Shown: in pieces, positions 1 through 7,927 of the stretch | Layout: every line of letters begins with the position of its first letter | Position numbering within the stretch: the stretch's first letter is position 1 | Assembly (NCBI RefSeq): GCF_003574445.1 | Contig: NZ_KZ984556.1 | Coordinates: forward strand, 1-64,000 | Length of the DNA: 64,000 nt | Direction: 5' to 3' | Origin: Streptomyces sp. YIM 130001 | GTDB taxonomy: Bacteria > Actinomycetota > Actinomycetes > Streptomycetales > Streptomycetaceae | Program-made: the position numbers and the translations under genes | The notes under the pieces: model-generated | The model's input: only the letters and a program-made list of their open reading frames with translations | The model's database searches: none | What the model was told of the DNA's origin: nothing

Positions 1-942
1 GAGGAAGTCGCCGTCGTCGACGATCTCCTCGATCACCTTGTGCATGTCGTAGGGGCGGTTGCCGTCCGCGGGCACCAGGTCGAGCAGGGCGTCGCCGCGG
101 CGGTCCGCCGGGTCCTCGCCGGCCACGACCGGCGGGTTCTCCCGGTTGTTGGACGGCAGCATCGCGAGGAGGTAGCGCACCTCGGCGAGGCAGGTCTCCT
201 CGTCGTCGTAGGCGAAGTGGGCCACGCCCGAGGTCTCGGCGTGCACGTCCGCGCCGCCGAGGCCGTTCTGCGTGATCTCCTCACCGGTCACGGCCTTGAC
301 CACGTCAGGACCGGTGATGAACATCTGCGAGGTGTCCCGCACCATGAACACGAAATCCGTCAGCGCCGGACTGTAAGCCGCGCCGCCGGCACACGGCCCC
401 AGCATCACGCTGATCTGCGGGATGACCCCGGAGGCCCGGGTGTTGCGCTGGAAGATACCGCCGTAACCGGCGAGCGCGGAGACGCCCTCCTGGATACGGG
501 CACCGGCACCGTCGTTGAGCGAGACCAGCGGAGCACCGGCCGCGATGGCCATGTCCATGATCTTATGGATCTTCGTGGCATGCGCCTCACCCAGCGCACC
601 TCCGAAGATCCGGAAGTCGTGCGCGTAGACGAAGACCGTCCGCCCCTCGACCGTGCCCCAGCCGGTGATCACACCGTCCGTGTACGGACGCTTCGCCTCC
701 AGACCGAATCCGGTGGCCCGGTGCCGGCGCAGCTGCTCCACCTCACGGAACGTGCCGGGGTCGAGGAGCAGCTCGATGCGCTCACGCGCCGTCAGCTTGC
801 CCTTGGCGTGCTGCGCCTCGGTCGCCTTCTCGCTCGGGCCCTGCACCGCCTCCGCACGGATCGCGTGCAGTTCGGCCACCCGGCCGCGGGCGTCGGTGGG
901 CTCGTCCCCCGGAGAATCAGCGGCATCGTCCAAAACGGTCAT
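1..942 (-). CDS. accB: Acetyl/propionyl-CoA carboxylase carboxyltransferase (beta) subunit, partial
   Basis: The first 314 residues of a biotin-dependent acyl-CoA carboxylase carboxyltransferase are present; the C-terminus lies beyond the window edge. The subunit transfers CO2 from carboxybiotin to acetyl- or propionyl-CoA, giving malonyl- or methylmalonyl-CoA for fatty acid and polyketide synthesis. Visible family signatures are the AKGKLTARERIELLLD segment, DGAGARIQEGV, and the Gly-rich CAGGAAYSPAL oxyanion region. The start MTVLDDAADS follows an AAGG ribosome site. The N-terminus resembles AccB of S. coelicolor more than PccB (from memory); the residue that sets acyl specificity lies outside the window, so substrate is inferred. 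The gene diverges from the yceI-like gene. Confidence 0.9.
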   Translation of the reverse strand, partial: MTVLDDAADSPGDEPTDARGRVAELHAIRAEAVQGPSEKATEAQHAKGKLTARERIELLLDPGTFREVEQLRRHRATGFGLEAKRPYTDGVITGWGTVEGRTVFVYAHDFRIFGGALGEAHATKIHKIMDMAIAAGAPLVSLNDGAGARIQEGVSALAGYGGIFQRNTRASGVIPQISVMLGPCAGGAAYSPALTDFVFMVRDTSQMFITGPDVVKAVTGEEITQNGLGGADVHAETSGVAHFAYDDEETCLAEVRYLLAMLPSNNRENPPVVAGEDPADRRGDALLDLVPADGNRPYDMHKVIEEIVDDGDFL

Positions 943-967
943 GTAGCGACCTTACGAAGCCGCCCCC

Positions 968-1009
968 GAAAACGGGCCGTCGACTCCGTACAGTCTCCGG
1001 CCCGTTTTC
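968..1009 (-). promoter_or_regulatory. Leader hairpin / inverted repeat upstream of accB
   Basis: Perfect 11-base arms (GAAAACGGGCC at 968-978 and GGCCCGTTTTC at 999-1009) enclose a 20-base loop, ending 26 bases before the accB start codon. On the accB strand the second arm ends in TTTTC. It could be an operator, a leader hairpin or a weak terminator; the sequence alone does not decide. Confidence 0.5.
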
Positions 1010-1253
1010 CTGGTACCCCTGGACAGAAGGCCTCGTAGATGCAGCTCAAGTGACGGCCACAGAGGGCCCGACGTTGTAGGAGTCACACAACGGACGCGGA
1101 AGCGCCGGCCTCCGCCGCCCGCATGAATCGCGGCTCGGTGCACCAGGCCTGATCCTGATCGGAGCGGGAACGACCGGAACCGGTGAAGGGTCCGAGCCCC
1201 GACACCCTACGCGCCGACCCGTGCACGCCCCCTTCCCCTTCCTCGAACCTAGA

Positions 1254-1305
1254 TGTTGAATGTTGAACCGAATGGCGCTACGGTTGGATTCGTTGAACAT
1301 TCAAC
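1254..1305 (+). promoter_or_regulatory. Paired TTGAA-type operator in front of the YceI gene
   Basis: TGTTGAATGTTGAAC (1254-1268) and GTTGAACATTCAAC (1292-1305) lie 23 bases apart, and the first is nearly the reverse complement of the second. The second is itself a palindrome (GTTGAA-CA-TTCAAC). Such TTGAA/TTCAA sites are typical of MarR-family operators, but no marR gene adjoins, so the regulator is unknown. Confidence 0.55.
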
Positions 1306-1361
1306 AGACTCTTCCGCCCGGCTCCGGCTTCCCCGCCGGCCCGTCCTCAAGGAGCACCACC

Positions 1362-1967
1362 ATGGGTCTCTTCGACCGCAAGAACGACAGCGACGCCCCG
1401 GCCACGAGCGGTCAGGTCAGCCCCGACCTCGCCGCTCTGACCGGCGACTACACGATCGACCCGGCACACTCGGTCATCGGCTTCACCGCGCGGCACGCGA
1501 TGGTGACGAACGTGAAGGGCTCGTTCAACGAGTTCGAGGGCACCCTGCACCTCGACGGCAGCGACCCCAGCAGCTCGACCGCGTCCCTCGACGTGAACCT
1601 GGACAGCATCGACACGGGCTCCGCCGACCGTGACGGGCACCTGAAGAGCGGCGACTTCTTCGAGACGGAGAAGTACCCGGCGATGACGTTCCGCTCCACC
1701 AGGGCCGAGGCCCGCGGCGGTGACGACTACCGCATCACCGGCGACCTGACGATCCGGGACATCACCAAGGAGATCTCCATCGACCTGGAGTTCAACGGCT
1801 CCGCCACGGACCCGTTCGGCAACGAGCGCGTCGGCTTCGAGGGCAAGTCGGAGATCCTGCGCTCGGACTGGGGCATCAGCTGGAACGCCGCGCTCGAGAC
1901 CGGCGGCGTCCTGGTGTCCGACAAGATCAAGCTGACCTTCGACATCTCGGCGATCAAGAACGCCTGA
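1362..1967 (+). CDS. YceI family protein
   Basis: This is a 201-residue YceI-family protein, a lipocalin-like beta barrel that in known members binds isoprenoids or other amphiphiles. The segments GDYTIDPAHSVIGFTARHAMV and the C-terminal VLVSDKIKLTFDIS are characteristic. About 30 N-terminal residues precede the barrel and there is no signal peptide, as is common for Streptomyces homologues, so it is probably cytoplasmic. The start MGLFDRKN is set by AAGGAG seven bases upstream; an in-frame ATG at 1260 has no ribosome site and overlaps the operator. It stands alone, ends at a strong hairpin and is probably controlled through the paired TTGAA operator. Physiological ligand unknown. Confidence 0.9.
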   Translation: MGLFDRKNDSDAPATSGQVSPDLAALTGDYTIDPAHSVIGFTARHAMVTNVKGSFNEFEGTLHLDGSDPSSSTASLDVNLDSIDTGSADRDGHLKSGDFFETEKYPAMTFRSTRAEARGGDDYRITGDLTIRDITKEISIDLEFNGSATDPFGNERVGFEGKSEILRSDWGISWNAALETGGVLVSDKIKLTFDISAIKNA

Positions 1968-1990
1968 GGCGAAGGTGCGCGGCCGGGAGA

Positions 1991-2028
1991 GGGCCGGACG
2001 CCCCTGAGAAGCGAAGGGCGTCCGGCCC
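1991..2028. terminator. Bidirectional terminator
   Basis: A perfect 13-base-pair stem (GGGCCGGACGCCC, 1991-2003, with 2016-2028) and a 12-base loop sit between the converging YceI gene and the Gly-rich-tail protein gene. Confidence 0.8.
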
Positions 2029-2035
2029 TGCGGCG

Positions 2036-3361
2036 TCAGAAGCCGCCGCCGAAGTCCCCTCCCCCGCCGAATCCACCGCCACCGAAGTCGCCGCCCCCAC
2101 CGAAGTCCCCGCCTCCGCCGAAGTCGCCACCGCCGTCGAAGTCCCCGCCTCCGCCGAAGTCGCCGCCGTCCGCGCCGTAGGCCGGGCTCGCCATCATCGA
2201 GCCCAGCATGGTGCCCATCAGCAGGCCGGGCAGCAGGGCGCCGCCGAAGTATCCGCCGGCCCACGGGCCGTACGCCGGGCCCGCGTCGTAGTACGGACGG
2301 TCGCCGTCGGGCGTGGAGACCTGGCGTACCGCCGGGTCCTCGCCGTCGTCGATACGGGCCTTGTCGGCCGCGCAGACCGGGACCTCGCGTGCCGTGCCGA
2401 GCTCCGGCGACCAGTTCACGTCCGCCACCGACGGTCCGTGCCGCGGGTCGAAGAAGCACGGCGGCCGGCGGACCGGCAGCTCACGGCCCTCGCGCCGCGC
2501 GTCGAGCACGGCGAGCGAGAACCTGCCGTCCTCCAGCGCCTCGGTGACCGGGCGGACGTCCTCCGGGCGCTGCGCGTTGCCCATCGCGGACTTGGCGTTC
2601 TCGTAGGCGTCGAGTGCGTGCTCGTAGTCGTCGCGCATCTCGTCCGTGGCGCCGGGCTCGGACGGCTTGAAGTCGAGGCGCTCCAACTCCTCGCCGAACG
2701 CCGTGATGTCCTCGTCGACGACCACCCGGAGCTTGTCGAGGGCGGCGCGGTCGGCCGCCTCGCGGCGCTTGCGGTTACGACGGACCAGGGCGTACGCACC
2801 CGCTCCGCCGGCCACCACCACGGCGCCGGCCGTCACCAGGGCGCCGGTGGAGGACTCGTCGTCGCCGGTGGTGCCCCAGGAGGCGGGGGCGGAGCCGGTG
2901 CTGTTCCGCACGGTGAGCGTCGTGAACTCGTTCAACTGGGCACCCGCTCCCATGCCCTGGACCTGATCGACCGTGGCCGCCAGCGTCTGGCTCCCGAGCA
3001 CACCCCGCGCCGCCTCGGCGTCGAACCGGTCGCCGAGCCGTACGCCGTACACACCGTCGTGACCGGTCTCCGCGACCAGCCGCGTGAACAGCTGCTCCTT
3101 CGGGAAATCCGCCGGCAGGACAGCCAGGAACACCGGCTTGTCCGCCTTCTTGATCTTCGCGGCGAGGGCGTCCGCGTCGGCGTCCGACAGCTGGTCGGAG
3201 GCCTCGGGGTCGACGTACACGGGGTTCTTCTTCAGTGATTCGGCCACCTCGGACACCGTCGTCTCCGCCTCGGCCCCGGGCGCCATGGCGAAACCGGCTC
3301 CCAGGGCCAGGAGGACAGCGGCGAACAGTCGCAGCATCCGGGCCGGTGCGAAGGGCGTCAT
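2036..3361 (-). CDS. Secreted membrane-anchored protein with Gly-Asp-Phe repeat tail
   Basis: This 441-residue protein begins with a Sec signal peptide (hydrophobic core LRLFAAVLLALGAGFAM, cleavage likely after AEA). A globular extracytoplasmic domain follows to about residue 190, then a single membrane segment (about 193-213), a basic RRNRKRRE stop-transfer motif, a helical cytoplasmic region rich in Glu and Asp, and a Gly-rich tail of about 40 residues built from GGGDFG units. This layout recalls TPM-domain and related actinobacterial membrane proteins, but I cannot name a function. The first ATG is preferred because a GGAG lies upstream; Met9 is the alternative. It is monocistronic, between a terminator and cimA. 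Confidence 0.8.
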   Translation of the reverse strand: MTPFAPARMLRLFAAVLLALGAGFAMAPGAEAETTVSEVAESLKKNPVYVDPEASDQLSDADADALAAKIKKADKPVFLAVLPADFPKEQLFTRLVAETGHDGVYGVRLGDRFDAEAARGVLGSQTLAATVDQVQGMGAGAQLNEFTTLTVRNSTGSAPASWGTTGDDESSTGALVTAGAVVVAGGAGAYALVRRNRKRREAADRAALDKLRVVVDEDITAFGEELERLDFKPSEPGATDEMRDDYEHALDAYENAKSAMGNAQRPEDVRPVTEALEDGRFSLAVLDARREGRELPVRRPPCFFDPRHGPSVADVNWSPELGTAREVPVCAADKARIDDGEDPAVRQVSTPDGDRPYYDAGPAYGPWAGGYFGGALLPGLLMGTMLGSMMASPAYGADGGDFGGGGDFDGGGDFGGGGDFGGGGDFGGGGFGGGGDFGGGF

Positions 3362-3409
3362 GCTTCGACAGTAACTCCGCAGGACGACAACGGGACGAGC
3401 CCGCGTCGC

Positions 3410-5044
3410 CTATTCCACGGGCTCGACGCCGGCCCGCAGCAGTCCGTAGGTGTACGCGTCCTCCAGGGCCTGCCAGGAGGCGGCGATCACGTTGTCCGCG
3501 ACGCCGACCGTGGACCACTCGCCGACCCCGTCACTGGTGGAGATCAGCACCCGGGTCGTCGACGAGGTGCCGTGCTTGCCCTCCAGGATGCGGACCTTGT
3601 AGTCGACCAGGCCCAGCTTGGCCAGCTCCGGGTAGAAGGGCTCGAGGCCGACCCGCAGGGCGCGGTCGAGGGCGTTGACCGGTCCGTTGCCCTCGGCGGT
3701 CGCGACGATCCGCTCGCCCTTGGCCCAGAGCTTCACGGTGGCCTCGTTGGCGTGCGAGCCGTCGGGGCGGTTCTCTACGATGGCGCGCCAGGACTCGGTG
3801 CGGAAGTAGCGGCGTGGGCGGCCCTCGGCCTCCTCGCGCAGCAGCAGTTCGAAGGAGGCGTCGGCCGCCTCGTAGGAGTAACCGGACAGCTCGCGCTCCT
3901 TGACGCGCTCGACCACGCGGCCGACCAGTTCGCGGTCGCCGCCGAGGTCGATGCCCAGCTCCTTGCCCTTGAGTTCGATCGAGGCACGGCCGGCCATGTC
4001 GGAGACCAGCATCCGCATGGTGTTGCCGACCCGCTCGGGGTCGATGTGCTGGTACAGGTCCGGGTCCACCTTGATGGCCGAGGCGTGCAGGCCCGCCTTG
4101 TGCGCGAACGCCGAGACGCCGACGTAGGGCTGGTGGGTCGACGGAGTCAGGTTCACCACCTCGGCGATGGCGTGCGAGACGCGGGTCATCTCGCGGAGGT
4201 TGCCCTCCGGCAGGACCTGCTTGCCGTACTTGATCTCCAGGGCGGCGACGACCGGGAAGAGGTTGGCGTTGCCGACCCGTTCGCCGTAGCCGTTCGCCGT
4301 GCACTGGACGTGCGTCGCGCCGGCGTCGACCGCGGCGAGGGTGTTGGCGACCGCGCAACCGGTGTCGTCCTGCGCGTGGATGCCGAGCCGGGCACCGGTG
4401 TCGGCGAGCACCGTCTGGACGACCGCCTGGACCTGGGCGGGCAGCATGCCGCCGTTGGTGTCGCAGAGGATGACGACGTCCGCGCCCGCCTCGGACGCGG
4501 TCCGCACGACGGCCTTGGCGTAGGCCGCATTGGCCCGGTAGCCGTCGAAGAAGTGCTCGCAGTCGACGAAGACCCGGCGACCCTCCTCGCGCAGGTGGGC
4601 GACGGTGTCCGCGATCATCGCGAGGTTCTCGTCGAGCGTGGTGCGCAGGGCCAGTTCGACGTGCCGGTCATGGGACTTCGCCACCAGGGTGACCACCGGG
4701 GCGCCCGATGCGAGCAGCGCCTTGACCTGCGGGTCGTCCGCGGCCTTGACGCCCGGCCGGCGGGTGGAGCCGAAGGCCACGAGCGACGCGTGCTTGAAGT
4801 CGATCTCCTGGTGGACGCGGGCGAAGAACTCGGTGTCCCGGGGGTTGGCTCCCGGCCAGCCGCCCTCGATGAATCCGACGCCGAAGTCGTCCAGGTGGCG
4901 CGCGATCGTCAGCTTGTCCGCGACGGTGAGGTTGATGCCCTCGCGCTGGGCGCCGTCGCGCAGCGTGGTGTCGAAGACGTGGAATGAGTCGTCGAGAGAG
5001 CCCTGCGCAGGCGTCTCGTCGGTCCCGTCGGTTGCGTCCGTCAT
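3410..5044 (-). CDS. cimA: Citramalate synthase
   Basis: At 544 residues this belongs to the CimA branch of the isopropylmalate/homocitrate synthase family. It condenses pyruvate with acetyl-CoA to (R)-citramalate, opening a threonine-independent route to 2-oxobutyrate for isoleucine. The N-terminal TIM-barrel motif DTTLRDGAQREG, the metal-site segment GIHAQDDTGCAVAN (in place of the HTHND of LeuA), ANGYGERVGNAN and a C-terminal LeuA-type allosteric domain (VDYKVRILEGKHGTSSTTRV) are all visible. Streptomyces annotations sometimes call it a second leuA. The LeuB encoded nearby could catalyse the later step. It is preceded by a long structured leader with an internal terminator. Confidence 0.93.
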   Translation of the reverse strand: MTDATDGTDETPAQGSLDDSFHVFDTTLRDGAQREGINLTVADKLTIARHLDDFGVGFIEGGWPGANPRDTEFFARVHQEIDFKHASLVAFGSTRRPGVKAADDPQVKALLASGAPVVTLVAKSHDRHVELALRTTLDENLAMIADTVAHLREEGRRVFVDCEHFFDGYRANAAYAKAVVRTASEAGADVVILCDTNGGMLPAQVQAVVQTVLADTGARLGIHAQDDTGCAVANTLAAVDAGATHVQCTANGYGERVGNANLFPVVAALEIKYGKQVLPEGNLREMTRVSHAIAEVVNLTPSTHQPYVGVSAFAHKAGLHASAIKVDPDLYQHIDPERVGNTMRMLVSDMAGRASIELKGKELGIDLGGDRELVGRVVERVKERELSGYSYEAADASFELLLREEAEGRPRRYFRTESWRAIVENRPDGSHANEATVKLWAKGERIVATAEGNGPVNALDRALRVGLEPFYPELAKLGLVDYKVRILEGKHGTSSTTRVLISTSDGVGEWSTVGVADNVIAASWQALEDAYTYGLLRAGVEPVE

Positions 5045-5157
5045 GCTGATCTGGCTCCTGTGTCGGATATCGGCCTACCGGAATATCCGGTTCCACCGTC
5101 TCCTGATGATCCCTCGCGCTCCGCTCCCGGCTTGCGGTGGGCCGGAAAACAAGAAAA

Positions 5158-5177
5158 CCCCTCGCGGGTGCGAGAGG
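5158..5177 (-). terminator. Intrinsic terminator inside the cimA leader (candidate attenuator)
   Basis: On the cimA strand CCTCTCGC-ACCC-GCGAGGGG is followed by TTTTCTTGTTTT. The 8-base-pair stem has one G-U pair, and such a U-rich tail is rare in this genome. It lies 113 bases before the cimA start. The sequence GCGAGGGGTTTTCTTGTT closely matches the ilvB attenuator in this window (CGAGGGGTTTTTTGTT). Confidence 0.65.
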
Positions 5178-5208
5178 TTTGCGCGCGGGTCTGAGACGAC
5201 GGTGTCCG

Positions 5209-5229
5209 CCCGTACGTCATGTGTACGGG
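5209..5229. repeat. Inverted repeat in the cimA leader
   Basis: Perfect 7-base arms CCCGTAC and GTACGGG flank a 7-base spacer, immediately upstream of the leader terminator. It may act as a competing RNA hairpin or as a protein operator. Confidence 0.5.
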
Positions 5230-5233
5230 ACGG

Positions 5234-5284
5234 TCACTGCGGACCGGCGCGCCTGTTGCCCATAATCGCGGCGAACGTAAGCAC
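5234..5284 (-). CDS. Possible cimA leader peptide
   Basis: A GTG-initiated frame of 16 codons would read MLTFAAIMGNRRAGPQ and stop 57 bases before the leader terminator, a spacing like that of the ilvB leader peptide. It uses the rare codons CTT (Leu) and ATT (Ile), both also present in the ilvB leader. The ribosome site is weak and the peptide has no run of branched-chain codons, so this is a hypothesis rather than a firm gene. Confidence 0.3.
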   Translation of the reverse strand: MLTFAAIMGNRRAGPQ

Positions 5285-5383
5285 GGGGGCAGTGTTCCAC
5301 ACCCCGGACGGCATGTGGGACCGGGTCTCACGATGTGAGCACCGGCCCCACGCCCCACGGTGAGCGGGACCGTTCGACGCAGG

Positions 5384-6616
5384 TCAGTCCAGGTGCCGGA
5401 CGAAGGCGTCGTAGCCGTCGTTGGTGTCCTCGGGCAGCAGCGTCGCGTCCGCGGAGAGGAAGGCCACCTCGGTCGCGTCTTCGGAGACCGCTCCCGGAGA
5501 GGCCGTGCCGTCGGCCGCGCCCTTCCCGTTCGGGGTCAGGAGCTGGTCGTCACCGGTCGCCAGGTCCCGCAGATACAGCGGCCACGCGCGGCCGCCGTCC
5601 TGGTCCACCTGCGACATGTAGACCAGGTGCTCGCCGTCGGCACTGATCACGGCGTTGCGCGTGTAGACGGCGCCGGAGCCGCCGTGGGTGCCGTGGATGC
5701 GCTCGTTCTCGCCGGTGGCCACGTCGTGCACGAAGACGTTCCAGCTCGCGTCCTCGTCGTCCGGTACGAGGTGGGTGTCACGCGACTCGAAGACGACCTT
5801 GCTGCCGTCGGCGCTGATGGAGGCGTCGATCGACTCCTTCTCGGTCTCGGAGCCGTCGTGGGAGCGGTCCGCCTGGGTGAGCTTCCCGGTCTCCCGGTCG
5901 CGCACCCAGATGTCGCTCCAGTCGTCGCCCCGCGGGCCGTTGCCGAAGGACTGCTCGTAGGCGACGTAGCGGCCGCCGTCACTGACGGTCGGCGAGTGCG
6001 AGAGCTTCTCGCCGTCGTCGCCCGTGTAGCGGTGGCTGACGCGCTCGGTGGTGCCCTTCGTGCGGTCGCGCAGGAAGACGGCACTGCCCTCGAAGTGGTC
6101 GCCGTCCGCCTCGAACACGGCGTACCGCCCGTCCGCGCTCAGCGCGAGCGAACGCGGGGTCACCTCCTGGAAGTCACCGGGCAGCTCGACGTCGAGGCGC
6201 TCGAACGCGCCGCTCTCGCGGTCGTAGAGCTGGATATCGCGCTCGCTGCTCCCCGCCTTCGTGGAGACCATCGCGACGTAGCGGCCGTCCCCGCTGACGG
6301 CCGGATCGGTCAGCTCCCGGCCGTCCTGGCTGATGCGCTCCAACTCGCCGCCGCCAAGGGCGCGTACGAAGACGTCCGAGACGCCGTTGGTGTCCCCCGG
6401 CACCAGATCGGTGGCGGCCGTGTCGAAGGCGGCGTACCGGCCGTCCCTGCTGACGACCGCGGACCCCGTCCGCTCGTCCGCCGCCTTCCCGTCGGCGGTG
6501 ACGCTCAGGCCCTCGGTGCGGGGCGCGGCCCCGTCCGCGGCGGCCGCGGTGAAGGTGCCCGCGGTGAGCGTGGCCACGACGGCCGCGCCCAGAGCGGTGC
6601 GTACGGCAAATCGCAT
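5384..6616 (-). CDS. Secreted TolB-like beta-propeller (WD40-like) protein
   Basis: This 410-residue protein starts with a signal peptide (RFAVRTALGAAVVATLTAGTFTAAAA) and then carries repeated propeller blades. Each has an SxDGRYxAF/V-type strand followed by a DxxxRDxxTG loop, for example VSRDGRYAAFDTAATDLVP, VSGDGRYVAMVS and LSADGRYAVFEADG. Such proteins bind partners or glycans outside the cell; no enzymatic motif is seen. The start at 6616 is chosen because the signal peptide begins there; longer upstream frames run through the promoter. The ribosome site is embedded in a run of 11 G residues. It is monocistronic between cimA and ilvE. Confidence 0.8.
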   Translation of the reverse strand: MRFAVRTALGAAVVATLTAGTFTAAAADGAAPRTEGLSVTADGKAADERTGSAVVSRDGRYAAFDTAATDLVPGDTNGVSDVFVRALGGGELERISQDGRELTDPAVSGDGRYVAMVSTKAGSSERDIQLYDRESGAFERLDVELPGDFQEVTPRSLALSADGRYAVFEADGDHFEGSAVFLRDRTKGTTERVSHRYTGDDGEKLSHSPTVSDGGRYVAYEQSFGNGPRGDDWSDIWVRDRETGKLTQADRSHDGSETEKESIDASISADGSKVVFESRDTHLVPDDEDASWNVFVHDVATGENERIHGTHGGSGAVYTRNAVISADGEHLVYMSQVDQDGGRAWPLYLRDLATGDDQLLTPNGKGAADGTASPGAVSEDATEVAFLSADATLLPEDTNDGYDAFVRHLD

Positions 6617-6623
6617 GGTGGTT

Positions 6624-6634
6624 CCCCCCCCCCC
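6624..6634. repeat. Homopolymer G11 (minus strand) at a ribosome-binding site
   Basis: Eleven consecutive C on the plus strand read as G11 on the coding strand, ending seven bases before the start codon of the TolB-like gene and supplying its only Shine-Dalgarno-like sequence. Length change here would alter ribosome spacing. Confidence 0.8.
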
Positions 6635-6838
6635 GTTGCGCTGTGCACTGTGTGCGTCGTCCCCCGGCCCTGTGCCGAGGGCGTACGGGTATCCAAGCGC
6701 ACCCCGGGCAGGGCAGACAATCCGCACAGTTACGTACAACCCCGGACGCGGTTCGAGGGTCCGCGAGACGACGGACGCCGCCGCCCGCGGCTCCGGACAG
6801 GAGCCGCCGACGACGGCGTACGTACGCACGCGGGGCGG

Positions 6839-7927
6839 TCAGCCCAGGCCGTGCATCCAGCCGTGCCGGTCCTCGGCGACGCCGCGCTGGATGTCGAGCA
6901 GGGCCTCGCGCAGCCGGACGGTCACCTCGCCGGGCTTCCCGTCGCTCTGCTCCCACTCGCCCGAGTTGCACTTGACCGTGCCGACCGGGGTGATGACGGC
7001 CGCGGTGCCGCAGGCGAAGACCTCGGTGAGAGTGCCCTCGGAAGTGTCGGCCTGCCACTGGTCGATGGAGACCCGGCCCTCCTCGGACTCGTAGCCCAGG
7101 TCGCGGGCGACGCTCAGGAGCGAGTCGCGGGTGATGCCGGCGAGCAGCGAGCCGGTCAGGGACGGGGTGACGATCTTGTCCCCGTACACGAAGTACAGGT
7201 TCATGCCGCCGAGTTCCTCGACCCACTTGTGCTCGACCGCGTCCAGGTACGCCACCTGGTCACAGCCCTTCGCGGCGGCCTCGGCCTGGGCGAGCAGGGA
7301 AGCGGCGTAGTTGCCGCCGGTCTTGGCGTCGCCCATACCGCCGGGCACGGCGCGCACCCGGTCCTCGGAGAGCCAGATCGAGACGGGCTTCACTCCGCCG
7401 GGGAAGTACGCACCGGCCGGCGAGGCGATGACCACGAACAGGTACTCGTCGGCGGGCCGCACCCCGAGCCCCACCTCGCTGGCGAACATGAACGGCCGCA
7501 GGTACAGCGACTCCTCACCACCGTGCGCCGGCACCCATGCTTTGTCCTGCTTGACCAGCGCGTCGCACGCGGCGATGAAGGTCTCCTCCGGCAGCTCCGG
7601 CATCGCGAGCCGGCGGGCCGAGGCCTGGAAGCGCTTCGCGTTGGCGTCCGGACGGAAGGTGGCGACCGAGCCGTCGGGACGCCGGTACGCCTTGAGGCCC
7701 TCGAAGATCGTCTGCGCGTAGTGCAGCGTCATGTTCGCCGGGTCGATGGAGAGCGGCGCGTACGGCACGAGCTCGGCGTCGTGCCAGCCCCGGCCCTCCG
7801 TCCAGCGGATCGTCACCATGTGATCGGTGAAGTGGCGGCCGAATCCCGGCTCGGCCAGGATCGCCTCCCGCTCCGAGTCGGACAGCGGCTGCGCGGAGGG
7901 CTTGAGCTCGATCGTGGGCGTCGTCAT
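6839..7927 (-). CDS. ilvE: Branched-chain amino acid aminotransferase
   Basis: This 362-residue class IV (fold type IV) PLP aminotransferase makes Leu, Ile and Val from their 2-oxo acids with glutamate. Family marks include the N-terminal FGRHFTDHMVTIRW, the FEGLKAYR segment, the PLP-lysine region (MGDAKTGGNYAASLLAQAEA, with the Schiff-base Lys in the K-T-G-G context) and the EVFACGTAAVITPVG phosphate-binding loop. The length is typical. MTTPTIEL is chosen as the start because AAGGA lies nine bases upstream; the same frame stays open to an ATG at 8008 that has no ribosome site. It lies between leuB and the TolB-like gene on the same strand but has its own upstream region. Confidence 0.95.
   Translation of the reverse strand: MTTPTIELKPSAQPLSDSEREAILAEPGFGRHFTDHMVTIRWTEGRGWHDAELVPYAPLSIDPANMTLHYAQTIFEGLKAYRRPDGSVATFRPDANAKRFQASARRLAMPELPEETFIAACDALVKQDKAWVPAHGGEESLYLRPFMFASEVGLGVRPADEYLFVVIASPAGAYFPGGVKPVSIWLSEDRVRAVPGGMGDAKTGGNYAASLLAQAEAAAKGCDQVAYLDAVEHKWVEELGGMNLYFVYGDKIVTPSLTGSLLAGITRDSLLSVARDLGYESEEGRVSIDQWQADTSEGTLTEVFACGTAAVITPVGTVKCNSGEWEQSDGKPGEVTVRLREALLDIQRGVAEDRHGWMHGLG

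Larger units (their letters stand above)
943..1361. other. Divergent intergenic region between accB and the YceI gene
   Basis: This 419-base gap must hold both divergent promoters. It contains a strong hairpin next to accB (968-1009), a short imperfect palindrome around 1069-1089 (CGTTGT...ACAACG) and the TTGAA-type operators next to the YceI gene. I see no credible gene: the open frames here are Arg-rich shadows without ribosome sites. Confidence 0.6.
5045..5383. other. Long leader and promoter region of cimA
   Basis: The 339-base gap upstream of cimA holds, in transcript order, a possible 16-codon leader frame (5284-5234), an inverted repeat (5209-5229), a U-tailed terminator hairpin (5177-5158), and a hairpin next to the ribosome site with arms CGGATAT/ATATCCG (about 5064-5091). 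No clear -35/-10 pair stands out. Confidence 0.6.

Noticed and set aside
2036..2459. Long plus- and minus-strand shadow frames with Arg/Gly repeats
   Set aside because: They are translations of the GGGDFG codon repeats of the real minus-strand gene in other frames.
5088..5097. T-box-like sequence GGTGGAACCG upstream of cimA
   Set aside because: The motif lies downstream of the leader terminator rather than overlapping it, and no specifier-loop structure is visible, so a T-box is not supported.
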